Assembly: GCF_045679555.1 (NCBI RefSeq)
Contig: NC_092093.1
Coordinates: forward strand, 59,174,566-59,238,565
Direction of reading: 5' to 3'
Source: Salvelinus alpinus
Lineage: Eukaryota; Chordata; Actinopteri; Salmoniformes; Salmonidae
DNA: 64,000 bases
The notes under the pieces are model-generated. The model saw only the letters and a program-made list of their open reading frames with translations. It was not told the DNA's origin and did not search any database. Positions 1-16,900 of this stretch are shown one piece after another; within the stretch, counting starts at the first letter, position 1, and every line of letters starts with the position of its first letter. The translations under genes were made by a program, and so were the position numbers.

Positions 1-391
1 CATGCTGAATCTTTAAATATGTCCTGTGTTCATAGGCTTTGGCTCGTGCCTCATTAAAGCCAATGAAGAGGAAGGAGAAAATTGGTTTGTACAGTGCCAT
101 GGAATACACTACTCCTTCCTGTTTCTCCACACATTGTGTCAGGTCACTGCATAATCTGCAACTCCTGCATCTGGGCATTGTTTTGAGGTCGCATACAATT
201 ACAGAGAGAGAACTGTATGTTCAGATGTTTTTGTCGCAGGGGCTATTTATAGTTCAGAGGATGCCTGTGTCCTCATCAAACTTAAACTGCGGCCAGGTTT
301 GATAACTTGGTTAGAATGATGTACATTCCCTATGCATTTCTAATGTGTCGTCAGCAAACCAAACTGAAAACTGGTGTGAACATTATGTAGG

Positions 392-843
392 CCAGGGTTC
401 CCCAACTGGTGGGACCTACGGGTGCTTTTATTCCCCCCCTCCCCCCCCCACAGTTTTTGAGCAGTGTTTAAAAAAAAATATATATATTATTTTGGAAAGT
501 GATTTTAATTTTGGAAATCAAAGTATTCCAACGCATAATAGAGATGTGGTCGTATACAAATAATAATTGATTGGATTATATAGAACTTTTCTACTAACTG
601 AGGTACTCAAAGCGCTTTACATAGTAGGGAGGAACTCACCTCATCCACCATCAATGTGTAGCACCCACCTCAGTGATGCACGGTGACAACTGTTGTGCCC
701 AGAGCGCTCATCACACATCATCTGTCAGGTGGAGAGACCACAGAGAGTGACGACACAGAGTCAGGACACCCGTTTTAGCGTCTCATCTGAAAGACGCCAC
801 CCTAAAAAATGGTCCCGCGGCTGAATCTAGTTGTCGATCCCTG
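392..843. mobile_element. hAT-like MITE with an internal repeat
   Basis: The left end reads CAGGGTTCCCCAACTGG and the right end CTAGTTGTCGATCCCTG, which are imperfect inverted terminal repeats of a hAT-type non-autonomous element common in fish. Between about 560 and 810 lies a second repeat containing CAAAGCGCTTTACA, also recurrent in fish genomes. No transposase is encoded. Family assignment is by recognition only. Confidence 0.5.
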
Positions 844-877
844 ATGTAGGTTATTTCCAATGGTGTTCATCAAACCA

Positions 878-3305
<2,428 letters not shown>

Positions 3306-3735
3306 TTCTGTGCTTTTTCAATTTGTTTTCCTCAAACCTAAACTGAAACCGTGTTCGACTGGTGTACATTTCCTGCACATTGTGACTATCCTTCGCTGAA
3401 AGAGCCCAAAATACTACAAGTGGAATCCACAAAGAATCTGAAAGCATTTCAAACTACGTAGCCTATTTTATATTAACCTCAATCGACTGCATGTGTGTCC
3501 CTGGAGTTTCACCACCCGGGGAGACGAGATGGTTCATTTTGGACTGGGAGGTGATCATTCAGCGTTGATGCCAGACTAGTGGAGCGTTGAAAATGGGAGC
3601 GAGCTTCTCATTCATTCTGACGCTCCACTCCTCCGGGCTTTTCCCACAGAGCGAGAGAGTTCACGTCTCTCCAACCATGCATCGCAGTACTCCACTCTCC
3701 ATTGTTATAGCAACAGGCTGCTACATATATATATA

Positions 3736-4197
3736 TATATAAGGGCTGTATAGGAGGGTTTAGATGGAGTAAGGCCTCTGTAGTGATAGTACTCCAACAC
3801 TAGTGGGAATATCTAATGATAGTAGTACTGTAATATATCCTGTGTTGTGCTACTGCTCCAGGTTAAACACTGTGTGGTTTGTGAATGCAGCGAGAATCCC
3901 TTATATTGATTTGAAGAGTTCTTTTTATTGACTAAAGTCCACTTTCTGTTTTCTACCTGAGTGAATACCGGAAATGCAGTAATTTTAGGTTGCTATTCTG
4001 GCACATCGATATTATGGAATTGTCTAAAAGGCCAGAAAAAGTAGCCTAGTACCAGTTTTACCTGCATTTGAGCTATGCTCTGTTTCTTGAATATTGCCAG
4101 TTTTGAAATTAGCCTAATGTGATGGTGAAATAGCATGCATTTTGGCATTTAGCAGAATCGGAACAAACCTTGTGTTCACACAGGGAAGTCAGAGTAT
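3736..4197. repeat. RHEB intron segment, copy 1 of a dispersed duplication
   Basis: About 460 bp starting at ATATATAAGGGCTGTATAGG is repeated with high identity at 7099-7571. This copy ends about 90 bp before RHEB exon 2. I see no terminal inverted repeats, poly-A tail or target duplication, so it looks like a local duplication rather than a transposon. Confidence 0.8.
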
Positions 4198-4285
4198 TTG
4201 GCCTTTCCCTGTAATGCTGATGAATTACAACATCTGATAATCAAAGGACATCGATCAGCGAAGATTCTCCATTTTCTCTTTGCAG

Positions 4286-7200
4286 GTAAATCCTCCTTGA
4301 CAATACAGTTTGTGGAAGGCCAGTTTGTCGACTCGTATGACCCAACCATTGAAAACAGTAAGTGTGTGATGTCATCACCGCTCTCCCTCCAGGTTTCTGA
4401 GTTCTGGACACAGACAGGTACATGTCTCTAGGCTCCTCATTCATGGTGAAGTTCACACAACTCTGACTCAGCAGACACTTTATTTATTTGCACTAGAGAA
4501 AACAAGAGATAGAGAACAATACAGTTTTTTCTTTTTTTTAACATATATATAAAAAAGGGGGTGTGCAGGTGTGGTTGGAAGCCCAAGGGCTTATATGAAA
4601 ACCACACCACAAAACAACAATATATAAGTACACACACTATTAGAAAGGGCACCCATGTACACACTTGTTTGCTCACACACCACGCACTCTCTTTCTGTCT
4701 CCAATAGGAGCATTTTTATTAGTGGGTTGTGTGGAGGACTCTGTTTCATCGCCACTACAGACTATTTGCATGGAGAGCCAGGGGAGCTTTTCTGATGTTT
4801 GTGAATGAACAGTCGTTTTGACAGAAGGTAGTGGTCTACCTCACTCATAGTCTCTCATAGGTAGACAAACCAATAACACACACGCTTCAGTCAGACATAC
4901 ACGCGCGCAATACACATTGTTGGTACGGCATTGCTCTTTGTTAGCACGGAGCGCACAGCTTAAGCTTAATGCATGTTACAGTAGCTTAACACTCCTAGGG
5001 TAGACTGTGTGTTCCTGCCTACTGTATCTACGGTGTCTCAAGGCTTGGGGAGCTTCCATCCATGCAGCCTCCAGTGAAAGGAACGTCTAGTTATTTTTAG
5101 CCAGCCAGGGCTTATTTTTTTTGTGAATGAAACGCTTGATCGGCCTCAGCTGCTTCTCTAAGCCCAGGAAGGTAGAATGCTTCCCATTTATAAATTGTGC
5201 TGGCTTCCATTCTACAAACATGATTCTACTATACTACAGTAGCGATGTGGATTTGGCTGTCTTTCCTGCTAATTCGGTGTGTGTGTGTGTCGCGCTTAAA
5301 TAAGCCACTGAAGAAAACCCCCTTAGCTCACCTGTGATCCCAGCCCACCGGTCACCACAGAACCACCACCTCCTGTGATGAGGCACAAGGGTGGATATGG
5401 GTTTTCACCTCCACTCACCTTGGAGAAGAAAGCGGTGTACATGTGGTCTTGTCCATGAGCTCGGAGGGAGTAGCCTCTGTCTGTTGGGCAGTCGGCAGGC
5501 AGTTCAGTTCCAGTCATCCAGAGTAACAGCCCAATCAGAATGTGTCTCAGTCCTGCCTGTTCTAGTTGATTTAAACACGTCACTTCCACTGTGTTATGAT
5601 CTCAGCACCACATCAACACGTTGCCCTACTTGTCTCTCTGCTTCACCATGATTTGTCATGGGCTCATCAAAGCGATGTGGAGAAATGGCCTTCTGAATTG
5701 TAATGAATGAGACGTTCTTTGTGTCTCTATTTGTCTTGCTAATTCTATCTCAGTCCCAAAAATGTTCTATGTTCTTTTAGAATACCTCTGACAGAACTGT
5801 AGGTCTGTAGAATCACTTAGGAACTATAAGGCTGCATTTACACAAACTCTTTTGCCAATAATTGGGGTGCCTATCTGATTGGTCAAAAGACCAATTGGTG
5901 ACCAAAAGATCAGAATGACTGCCAGTGTAAACACAGCTTTAGTACTTCATTTGTCTTCCTTTCTCTCTCTCTCTCCTCAGCGTTTACAAAGATGATCACA
6001 GTGAATGGTCAGGAGTACCACCTGCAGTTGGTGGACACAGCTGGGCAGGTGTGTCCCTCTTACCAGTGGAGAGACTACTCACACATCAGAATGTTGTGGT
6101 CAGACTGCCAGTGGGTCACTCTGTGAGAGCCAACATAAATTATTTTTAATACCAGGGGCAGTGTAGACTGGACCAGGGGCAGTGTAGACTGGACCAGGGG
6201 CAGTGTAGACTGGACCAGGGGCAGTGTAGACTGGACCAGGTGTAGATTAGATCTCAATTGACATCCTTATTCAGCCTCATTCCACATACAGTAGCTACAT
6301 TTCCTAATTTTTCCCATCGTAGAGTAGACATTCTATCTCTCTCTGATGTTTGATGAATCCTTCCACAAAAGGCCTCTTTCTCTCTGGCAGGATGAATACT
6401 CCATTTTCCCACAGACCTACTCCATAGACATCAACGGATACATTTTGGTGTATTCTGTCACGTCAAATAAAAGGTAGGTAAGCTCCGCCCTCTCCTTCAT
6501 ACTGCTGCTAAAGCTTCGTTGCTTATCCCTGAGTGATCTCGTCGCTGAAGGTTTCTTTGAATCTATCTGGTAGATCTCCCCTCTCTCTCTTTCTCTCTCG
6601 TAAAAGGCATGAATAAACCATTGCAGCTATTATTATTCAAAGTGAGCTCGAACACCTGCCAAATCAATGCGTTCTCAATGAAAATCTCATTATTTTGTGC
6701 CTCTGCTAGTTTGAAATTAAAGATCTAGTCACGTTTGAAAGGGAAGACGTGAAGTAGGTTATTTTGGTGAATATTAAATTACAAATAGTACCTCTGATCT
6801 TTCACATTTCTATCTGTATGCTATTATATGGAACAGGGCTTCTGTATGTTGCAGTATTAGAGGTAGCTGAAATATATGAATCAGAGATGGTCGTTTCTAG
6901 TGCGTGTGGGGTGTGTTTTCTACCTTGCCTCCATATCAGCTGGAGATTAAATCAAATCATTCCATCCAGCTCTCCTCCCTTGCCTCTTCTCTCTTAACCT
7001 CACCATCTCTCCCCTCACTGGCTTCCTCTCCATCCTACTCTCTTTCATCACTCCATCCATCTCTCAATTACACACTCACTCTCTTTCTCTCTCTGTCATA
7101 TATAAGGGCTGTATAGGAGGGTTTAGATGGAGTAAGGCCTCTGTAGTGATAGTACTCCAACACTAGTGGGAATATCTAATGATAGTAGTACTGTAATATA

Positions 7201-7894
7201 TCCTGTGTTGTGCTACTGCTCCAGGTTAAACACTGTGTGGTTTGTGAATGCAGCGAGAGTTCTTTTTATTGACTAAAGTCCACTTCCTGTTTTCTACCTG
7301 AGTGAATACCGGAAATGCAGTAATTTTAGGTTGCTATTCTGGCACATCGATATTATGGAATTGTCTAAAAGGCCAGAAATCATAGCCTAGTACCAGTTTT
7401 ACCTGCATTTGAGCTATGCTCTGTTTCTTGAATATTGCCAGTTTTGAAATTAGCCTAATGTGATGGTGAAATAGCATGCATTGTGTTTTCTAAAGATATA
7501 GCCCAGGCTCAGCATTTTGGCATTTAGCAGAATCTGAGCAAGCCATGTGTTCACACAAGGAAGTCCGAGTACTACAGTAGCGATACTACACTCGCTCGCG
7601 CTCTCTCTGTCTCTCTCTCTCTCTGCCGCTCCGTCTCTCTCTCTCTCTGCCGCTCCGTCTCTCTCTCTCTCTGCCGCTCCGTCTCTCTCTCTCTCTGCCG
7701 CTCCGTCTCTCTCTCTCTCTGCCGCTCCGTCTCTCTCTCTCTCTGCCGCTCCGTCTCTCTCTCTCTCTGCCGCTCCGTCTCTCTCAATCTCTGCCGCTCC
7801 GTGTCTCTCTCTCTCTCTCTGCCGCTCCGTGTCTCTCTCTCTCTCTCTCTCTCTCGCTCTGCCGCTCCGTGTCTCTCTCTCTCTCTGCCGCTCC

Positions 7895-7937
<43 letters not shown>

Positions 7938-10900
7938 GCTCCGTGTCTCTCTCTCTCTCTGCCGCTCCGTGTCTCTCTCTCTCTCTGCCGCTCCGTGTCG
8001 CTCTCTCTCTCTGCCGCCCCGTGTCGCTCTCTCTCTCTCTGCCGCCCCGTGTCGCTCTCTCTCTCTCTGCCGCCCCGTGTCGCTCTCTCTCTCTGCCGCC
8101 CCGTGTCGCTCTCTCTCTCTCTGTCGCTCTCGCTCTCTCTGCCACCCCGTGTCGCTCTCTCTCTCTCTGCCGCCCCGTGTCGCTCTCTCTCTCTCTGCCG
8201 CCCCGTGTCGCTCTCTGATGTTAGTTTAAGTATAGCCAATTGGAATTTGTGGCCTCTGTCTCTTTCTTTCTCTCAATTCAATTTGCTTTATTGGCATGAC
8301 GTAACAATGTACATATTGCCAAAGCTTACTTTGGATATTTACAATATGAAAATAATGAGAATCAAAATTGTCAACGGGACAACAGTAACAACAATAACCA
8401 AGGGTCAAAATAGCCATACATTGAACAATAACATTAAACATACAGTAGGTTGATTGGTCTGTCAGACACTGTCCCTCAACTTATGGCAGGCAGCAATGTA
8501 GTGCGCTGCCAACCCACAGCTCTCTGCGTCCTCCCCCAACAGGACGGGTAGCCTACTCTCATCATAGAGGTCTTTGAAACCTTGAATAAGGGTTTCAAAT
8601 TTGGGGAAATGACACTCTAATTGTTTTATATTTTTGACATTTTGTCAGGAAATGCAGCTCCGTCTCAGGTTCTTCTGTTGTGCAGTGGTTGCACAGCCTT
8701 TCCTCTACAAGGAGCCAGGTTTTCCTGTGTCTACCCTTCTCAATGGCAAGGCTGTGCTCACTGAGCCTGTACTTTGTCAAGGTTTTTCTAAGGTTTTGAT
8801 CAGTAACCATGGTCAAATAGTTAGCCACGGTGTACTATCGATTTTAGGGCCAGATAGCACTGAATTTTGCATTGTTTGTGCTTGTGTTTCCCAATAAGCA
8901 ATATAGTTTTGTTTTGACTGTGTTGTAATTTGGTTTATTCTGATTGATTGGACGTTCTGGTCCTGAGGCTTCAGTGTGTTAGTAGAACAGGTTTGTGAAC
9001 TCAGCCCCAGGACCAGCTGCATGAGGGGACTCTTTTCTTTGCTCAGCGCTTGGCATTGCAGGGCTTGGTAATGATATGAGAGGGGGTCACTGTATTTTAG
9101 ATGTTTCCAAAACATAATTGCTCTTTTTTGAGTTTTTGTTATTAGTGGATATTGGCCTAATTCTGCCCTGCATGCATTGTTTGTAGTTTTCCTCTGGACA
9201 TGTAGGAGAATCTTACAGAACTCTGCATGCAGGGTTTCAACGGGGTGTTTGTGTGGACCCCACACCTCGCTGCCATAAAGTGCAATTGGTTCAATTACAT
9301 ATTCAATTAGTTTTAGCCAAATTTGAATAGTTATTTCAATTTGAATTAGCTTTTTAATGGCGTAGAATGCCCTGCGTGCTTTCTCTCTGTTCATTCACTG
9401 CCTCATTAAGGTGTCCAGTTGAGCTTCTTTTTAAACCTAAGTAATTGTAGTGTGTGCAGTACTCTATATATTTTGTACCAATTGAGAACTTTGACCTAAT
9501 TCCCTAAGATCTGGATCTTCTCTGGAAAATCATTATTTTTGTCTTTTTGGGGTTTACTGCCAGGGCCCAGGTCTGGCAGTACTGCTCTAGCATGTCCAGG
9601 CTCTGCGCTGTGGGTGACAGCAGGCATAGGTCATCTGCAAAGAGTAGGCATTTATCCTCTGAATTGTGGAGACTAACACCAGGGGCTGAGGATTTTTCTA
9701 GAATAGTTGCCAATTCGTTGAAGTAAATATTGAAGAGTGCAGGGCTCAGATTGCAACCCCGACGAAGGCCCCGCCCCTGGTTAAAGAATTCTGTTATATT
9801 CTTGCCAATTTTAATGCTGCACGTATTTGCAGACTACATTGATTTAATTATGTTTTACCCCCTACACCACTTTCAATAACTTTGTAGAACAGTACTGTAT
9901 GCCAAATAGAATCAAATGCTTTTTGGAAGTCGATAAAGCAAGCATATATTTTGGTATTATTTTGGTGGACATGTTTATCTATCAGGGTGTGTAAAGGTGT
10001 AAATATGATCAGTCGTGCGATGTTTTGGTATAAATCCAATTTGGCTTTTACTCAAGACATTGTGCTTATTAAGGAAGATTAGAACTCTTACATTTATAAT
10101 ACTACAGAAAACCTTCCCCAGTTACTGTTCACACAAATGTGTCTGTAATTGTTAGGGTCAAATTTGTCTCTGTTCTTAAAGATTGGGGTTATGAGTCCTT
10201 GATTCCAGATGTCAGGGAAATAACCTACACTCAGGATCAAATTAAACAGTTTTAATATAGCCAATTGAAATTTTGCACTAGTGAGTTTGAGCATCTCATT
10301 TAGGATGTCATCAGGTCCGCATGCTTTTTTAAATTTGAGAGCCTGAAGTTTCTTATAGAGCTCCTGGTCAGTAATTGAAGAGTCCAATGGATTTTGATTG
10401 TCTTTTATAGCTTTTTCTAATCCATTCAACTTCTCATTAATTTGGCATTGTTCTGCGTTTGTGTCAATTTGAACGGTGTTGTAGAGTGTTTTAAAATGTG
10501 TTGTCCATATGTCACCATTTTGTATTGCTAATTCCTCTTGTTTTGATTTTTTCAATTTTGCCAGAAGTTGTTTGTGTTTATGGACTCCTCAATTAGTGTC
10601 AGCTGCTTGCTGTTGTACTGTGCTTTTTAGTTCTGAGTGTACGTTTAGAGTTTTAAAGTCTCACAGTAATGAAGGTGTAATTCACCATTATTTGGGTCTC
10701 TGTGCTTAAAAAAAAAAAATGTCTGTCTCTCTCTCTGTCTGTCGGCTTCTCACTCACCGTTAATACGAGAATGAAAAAGTACAGAAGCTCTCCTGACTGC
10801 AGAGAGTTGACCAAAATTAAAGTTTTATTTTACCAGGAAAAGCCCATTAAGACCCAGTCTCTTTTTCAAGGGCTTCCTGATAACTACTGCTGCATTTTCT

Positions 10901-13900
10901 CTCCTGTAATGCCTCCATACATTTCCAGACAATCATTTCAACAGGATTTATACTGTAGCAAATGATTTGTCCTGTGTAAGACTATTGTACTGGATGTGTG
11001 TGTGTGCCCCAGAGACTTATGTAAGATGCCATGGGAGCGGGCCTAGGGAGACTTTCCCTGGAGAAATGTGTTCCTAACCCCATCCCGTCATGTCTTCCTA
11101 CTGGCCAGTTAATGATGTCAAATTTCGTTAATGTCCCCATTGATTTACATGCAATTCTACTGACCAGATTGGGACTCAACGTTCGTCATTATATATTGAG
11201 TCTCAAACCCTGCGTCAGGTCTAGCTCACCCTTTGCCGGGTTTTTAAAAACAGATGCATCTGGTTTTCAGAGGAAATGGAACGAGAGCCTGTGACTCGAC
11301 GTCCCCTTTTTGGACGTTAACAAGGCGACTCTCCATCTTAACTCCTCCTCCACATTTACTGGATTGGTTCAACAGTGCAGATGAGAACCTCCCCCTCTTC
11401 TTTTTCTCCTCAGGACCAGAAAGAAAGATGAGACACGAAGGCATTTATTATACGCCTGCTACGTTGGGTTGAGTTATATAGGCCTCTACAGTAGACTATG
11501 GCACTGGTTTATTATACGCCTGCTACGTTGGGTTGAGTTATATAGGCCTCTACAGTAGACTATGGCACTGGTTTATTATACGCCTGCTACGTTGGGTTGA
11601 GTTATATAGGCCTCTACAGTAGACTATGGCACTGGTTTATTATACGCCTGCTACGTTGGGTTGAGTTATATAGGCCTCTACAGTAGACTATGGCACTGGT
11701 TTATTATACGCCTGCTACGTTGGGTTGAGTTATATAGGCCTCTACAGTAGACTATGGCACTGGTTTATTATACGCCTGCTACGTTGGGTTGAGTTATATA
11801 GGCCTCTACAGTAGACTATGGCACTGGTTTATTATACGCCTGCTACGTTGGGTTGAGTTATATAGGCCTCTACAGTAGACTATGGCACTGGTTTATTATA
11901 CGCCTGCTACGTTGGGTTGAGTTATATAGGCCTCTACAGTAGACTATGGCACTGGTTTATTATACGCCTGCTACGTTGGGTTGAGTTATATAGGCCTCTA
12001 CAGTAGACTATGGCACTGGTTTATTATACGCCTGCTACGTTGGGTTGAGTTATATAGGCCTCTACAGTAGACTATGGCACTGGTTTATTATACGCCTGCT
12101 ACGTTGGGTTGAGTTATATAGGCCTCTACAGTAGACTATGGCACTGGTTTATTATACGCCTGCTACGTTGGGTTGAGTTATATAGGCCTCTACAGTAGAC
12201 TATGGCACTGGTTTATTATACGCCTGCTACGTTGGGTTGAGTTATATAGGCCTCTACAGTAGACTATGGCACTGGTTTATTATACGCCTGCTACGTTGGG
12301 TTGAGTTATATAGGCCTCTACAGTAGACTATGGCACTGGTGGAACAACATTCCTCAACTAGATGTTGGAAAAGCATCTAACAAATAGCACATTGTTAAGT
12401 ACAGTAGTATTGAAATGGCACATCAAGTACAGTAGTATTGATGGTTCTTCTCATTTGAGGGAGGCTACTTCTCGTATCAAAGCTTATGTCGTATCGATTT
12501 CAAGCAATTGTTCAACCGCAACAGTCCTCTTTTTTGAACGCAGCCCTGATTTTGTCCCAGTCTGGTCGTTAGGCAACGTTTGTCAATGTAATCATGGTAG
12601 GTCATGCCACCCATCAGCCCTCTCCAAATCCATACCAATGTAACGCATTTAATGAGAAAATGATTCTCTTTTTGATGAGGCCCCTAATTAAAAATCTATG
12701 TAGGTGATAAAAGGCCGTGGTTAATTTATCCTTGTTATTGTTATTATTATTATTGTGAAGATGTGGATGGATCAGTACCCACTTAGCTCTCAGATGGTGT
12801 TGCTGCTTATTCTCACACACAGACACAGACACACACACACACACACACACAGACTGGAGGTGTCGGGGACGGACAATGCAGCCATTTGATATGCTGGACA
12901 CCTACATGTTACAAGTTTATCATTTATTTATTTATTTATCATTGTCCGACCTAGAAAATGTCAAGCTTTACACCCATTTAAGAATGCATTTATGTACAAG
13001 TAAACATTTTTACACACGTTTCTAGACCCAATTGTTAAGTATTGAACTGTATAACTTTTGTAAGATGGTTTCTTTGAGAATGAATTTAGTAATGTTGTGT
13101 TGACTCTGGCCTTGTGTTGAGTAGGAGTTTTGTTTAATGCTTTAAATGCTTTTTATTTGGGCTGATCATAAAAGATTGAATGACCTTTTTTTTGTTTTCT
13201 TTTGTAGTTTTGAAGTAATAAAAGTTATCCACGAAAAATTATTGGATATGGTGGGTAAAGTACAGTAAGTAGACTGTTCCTCTATCTGACAATGTTTCAA
13301 TATGTGTATATATATATATACAGTGTTTCACTGATTCGTTTGACTGACAGGATTTTGTCTTCTGCAGAGTACCCATCATGTTGGTGGGGAACAAGAAAGA
13401 TCTACACATGGAACGGTATGACACACACAGCTAGTTTTCCCAGAGGAACCAGACAGTTCTTTTTCATTTTCTTAAATTAGATTTAACAGGGATTTACTGT
13501 TCGGACTGTCTTGTCATTATGTTTGAGTCTGTGGAGACCTGTTCAGCTGACCCGAGTGGAGAGAAAGTACATTGGTTCAGCAGAGGGTGCGAAGCTGGAA
13601 TAAACCTTTAGGACTTGATCTCCTATCATTTTATGGGCCATTTTAAGGCTCCACAGCTTACATCTTTTGCACGGAGGGCGAAATTGCAACAAGCTTTGTC
13701 TCACTGCAGAAGGAGATGTATATCCACGTTCTCCAAACGTCAAATTTCAGTGTTTTTGTTTCTCCTGCTCTAGCATTCCATTTCTCCAAACGTCAAATTT
13801 TGAAGTTATGGGTTAAGTTTAGTCACTCATTCTGAATGGTTATGGTAAGGGTTAAAGTTTTGGATAGGGTTTTGGATAGTGTACAAAACCAGTATCCACG

Positions 13901-16900
13901 GCTGGGGTCGAACACTTACCCTTCTGATCCAGAGTCATGAGATTACACTTATCCACAACGTCCTGGCAAAACCCAAGTCTACTTGGTGGTAATAGCGCTC
14001 ACTGTTGCCCCTAGTGGCCTGTTTTGAAGGCATGGATAGATGTCAGATTTTGCAGTCAATCTTGAACGATCTCCCTGGAAATGCATCTCCCACTCAATGC
14101 CATTCCCTGGTAAACAGTGGTCCAGTCTGCTCTAAGCTGTCTTTGGCTCAGGCTCTGTTAGTTAGACCTAATTCCTAACTTGAGAATGTAGAAAGTATGG
14201 GAGGAAAGTGTAGTGGTGGTGGTTATTGTAAGACAGTGTAGTAGTAGTAGTTATAGGAAGACAGTCTAGTAGTAGTTATAGGAAGACAGTCTAGTAGTAG
14301 TTATAGGAAGACAGTCTAGTAGTAGTTATAGGAAGACAGTCTAGTAGTAGTTATAGGAAGACAGTCTAGTAGTAGTTATAGGAAGACAGTCTAGTAGTAG
14401 TAGTTATAGGAAGACAGTCTAGTAGTAGTAGTTATAGGAAGACAGTCTAGTAGTAGTAGTTATAGGAAGACAGTCTAGTAGTAGTAGTTATAGGAAGACA
14501 GTCTAGTAGTAGTAGTTATAGGAAGACAGTCTAGTAGTAGTAGTTATAGGAAGACAGTCTAGTAGTAGTAGTTATAGGAAGACAGTCTAGTAGTTATAGG
14601 AAGACAGTCTAGTAGTTATAGGAAGACAGTCTAGTAGTTATAGGAAGACAGTCTAGTAGTTATAGGAAGACAGTCTAGTAGTTATAGGAAGACAGTCTAG
14701 TAGTTATAGGAAGACAGTCTAGTAGTTATAGGAAGACAGTCTAGTAGTTATAGGAAGACAGTCTAGTAGTTATAGGAAGACAGTCTAGTAGTTATAGGAA
14801 GACAGTCTAGTAGTTATAGGAAGACAGTCTAGTAGTTATAGGAAGACAGTCTAGTAGTTATAGGAAGACAGTCTAGTAGTTATAGGAAGACAGTCTAGTA
14901 GTTATAGGAAGACAGTCTAGTAGTTATAGGAAGACAGTCTAGTAGTTATAGGAAGACAGTCTAGTAGTTATAGGAAGACAGTCTAGTAGTTATAGGAAGA
15001 CAGTCTAGTAGTTATAGGAAGACAGTCTAGTAGTTATAGGAAGACAGTCTAGTAGTTATAGGAAGACAGTCTAGTAGTTATAGGAAGACAGTCTAGTAGT
15101 TATAGGAAGACAGTCTAGTAGTTATAGGAAGACAGTCTAGTAGTAGTAGTTATAGGAAGACAGTCTAGTAGTTATAGGAAGACAGTCTAGTAGTTATAGG
15201 AAGACAGTCTAGTAGTTATAGGAAGACAGTCTAGTAGTTATAGGAAGACAGTCTAGTAGTTATAGGAAGACAGTCTAGTAGTTATAGGAAGACAGTCTAG
15301 TAGTAGTAGTTATAGGAAGACAGTCTAGTAGTTATAGGGAGACAGTCTAGTAGTTATAGGGAGACAGTCTAGTAGTTATAGGGAGACAGTCTAGTAGTTA
15401 TAGGGAGACAGTCTAGTAGTAGTAGTAGTTATCGGAAGACATTCTAGTAGTTATAGGAAGACAGTCTAATAGTTATAGGAAGACAGTCTAATAGTTATAG
15501 GAAGACAGTCTAGTAGTAGTTGTTGTAGGAAGACAGTCTAGTAGTAGTTGTTGTAGGAAGACAGTCTAGTAGTAGTTGTTGTAGGAAGACAGTCTAGTAG
15601 TAGTTGTTGTAGGAAGACAGTCTAGTAGTAGTAGTTATAGGAAGACAGTCTAGTAGGAAGACAGTCTAGTAGTTATAGGAAGACAGTGTAGTAGTAGTAG
15701 GAAGACAGTCTAGTAGTTATTGTCTGCTGTCTCTTACCAGTCCTTTACAGTATAGTACACACTGTATTCTCTCTGTTACCAGGCCTGTAGTATAGTGTAG
15801 CACACACTGTATTCTGTCTCTTACCAGGCCTGTAGTATAGTGTAGTACACACTGTATTCTGTCTCTTACCAGGCCTGTAGTATAGTACAGTGTAGTACAC
15901 ACTGTATTCTGTCTCATACCAGGCCTGTAGTATAGTACAGTGTAGTACACAATGGAATTCTGTCTCTTACCAGGCCTGTAGTATAATACAGTGTAGTACA
16001 CACTGTATTCTATCTCTTACCAGGCCTGTAGTGTAGTACACACTGTATTCTGTCCCTTACCAGGCCTGTAGTATAGTACAGTGTAGTACACACTGCCAGC
16101 CTGATGCTTTTCTGAAAATGGGTCACTCCCTCATAGCGCTACATCTTTCCTCCTCCCTCCTTTTTTATTTCTGCTTCATCTTTCCTACTCTCCCTCTCCG
16201 TCATTCCCAGAATAAACAGGAAATGGGGCACAGCCATCTCAAAGCAGGAAATGTTGTCTGCCATTCCCTTCCTCATACACATACACACTCTGGCCCCATT
16301 GAGGTGATGTACACACTCTGGCCCCATTGAGGTGATGTACACACTCTGGCCCCATTGAGGTGATGTACACACTCTGGCCCCATTGAGGTGATGTACACAC
16401 TCTGGCCCCATTGAGGTGATGTACACACTCTGGCCCCATTGAGGTGATGTACACACTCTGGCCCCATTGAGGTGATGTACACACTCTGGCCCCATTGAGG
16501 TGATGTACACACTCTGGCCCCATTGAGGTGATGTACACACTCTGACCCCATTGAGGTGATGTACACACTCTGACCTTATTGAGGTGATGTACACACTCTG
16601 GCCCCATTGAGGTGATGCACACACTCTGGCCCCATTGAGGTGATGCACACACTCTGACCCCATTGAGGTGATGCACACACTCTGACCCCATTGAGGTGAT
16701 GCACACACTCTGACCCCATTGAGGTGATGTACACACTCTGGCCCCATTGAGGTGATGTACACACTCTGGCCCCATTGAGGTGATGTACACACTCTGGCCC
16801 CATTGAGGTGATGTACACACTCTGGCCCCATTGAGGTGATGTACACACTCTGACCCCATTGAGGTGATGTACACACTCTGGCCCCATTGAGGTGATGTAC

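Noticed and set aside
4198-4431. Open frame covering RHEB exon 2 as a separate protein
   Set aside because: It reads through both splice sites; the real exon is 4286-4357, and the N-terminal extension has no Ras similarity.
7450-8239. Arg/Glu-rich and Ser/Leu-rich frames on both strands
   Set aside because: Artefact of a 24-bp CT-rich repeat whose length is a multiple of three.
13543-13743. Alternative RHEB exon after 13415
   Set aside because: The frame has no GTPase similarity, and exon 13368-13415 joins in phase with 19912-19993.
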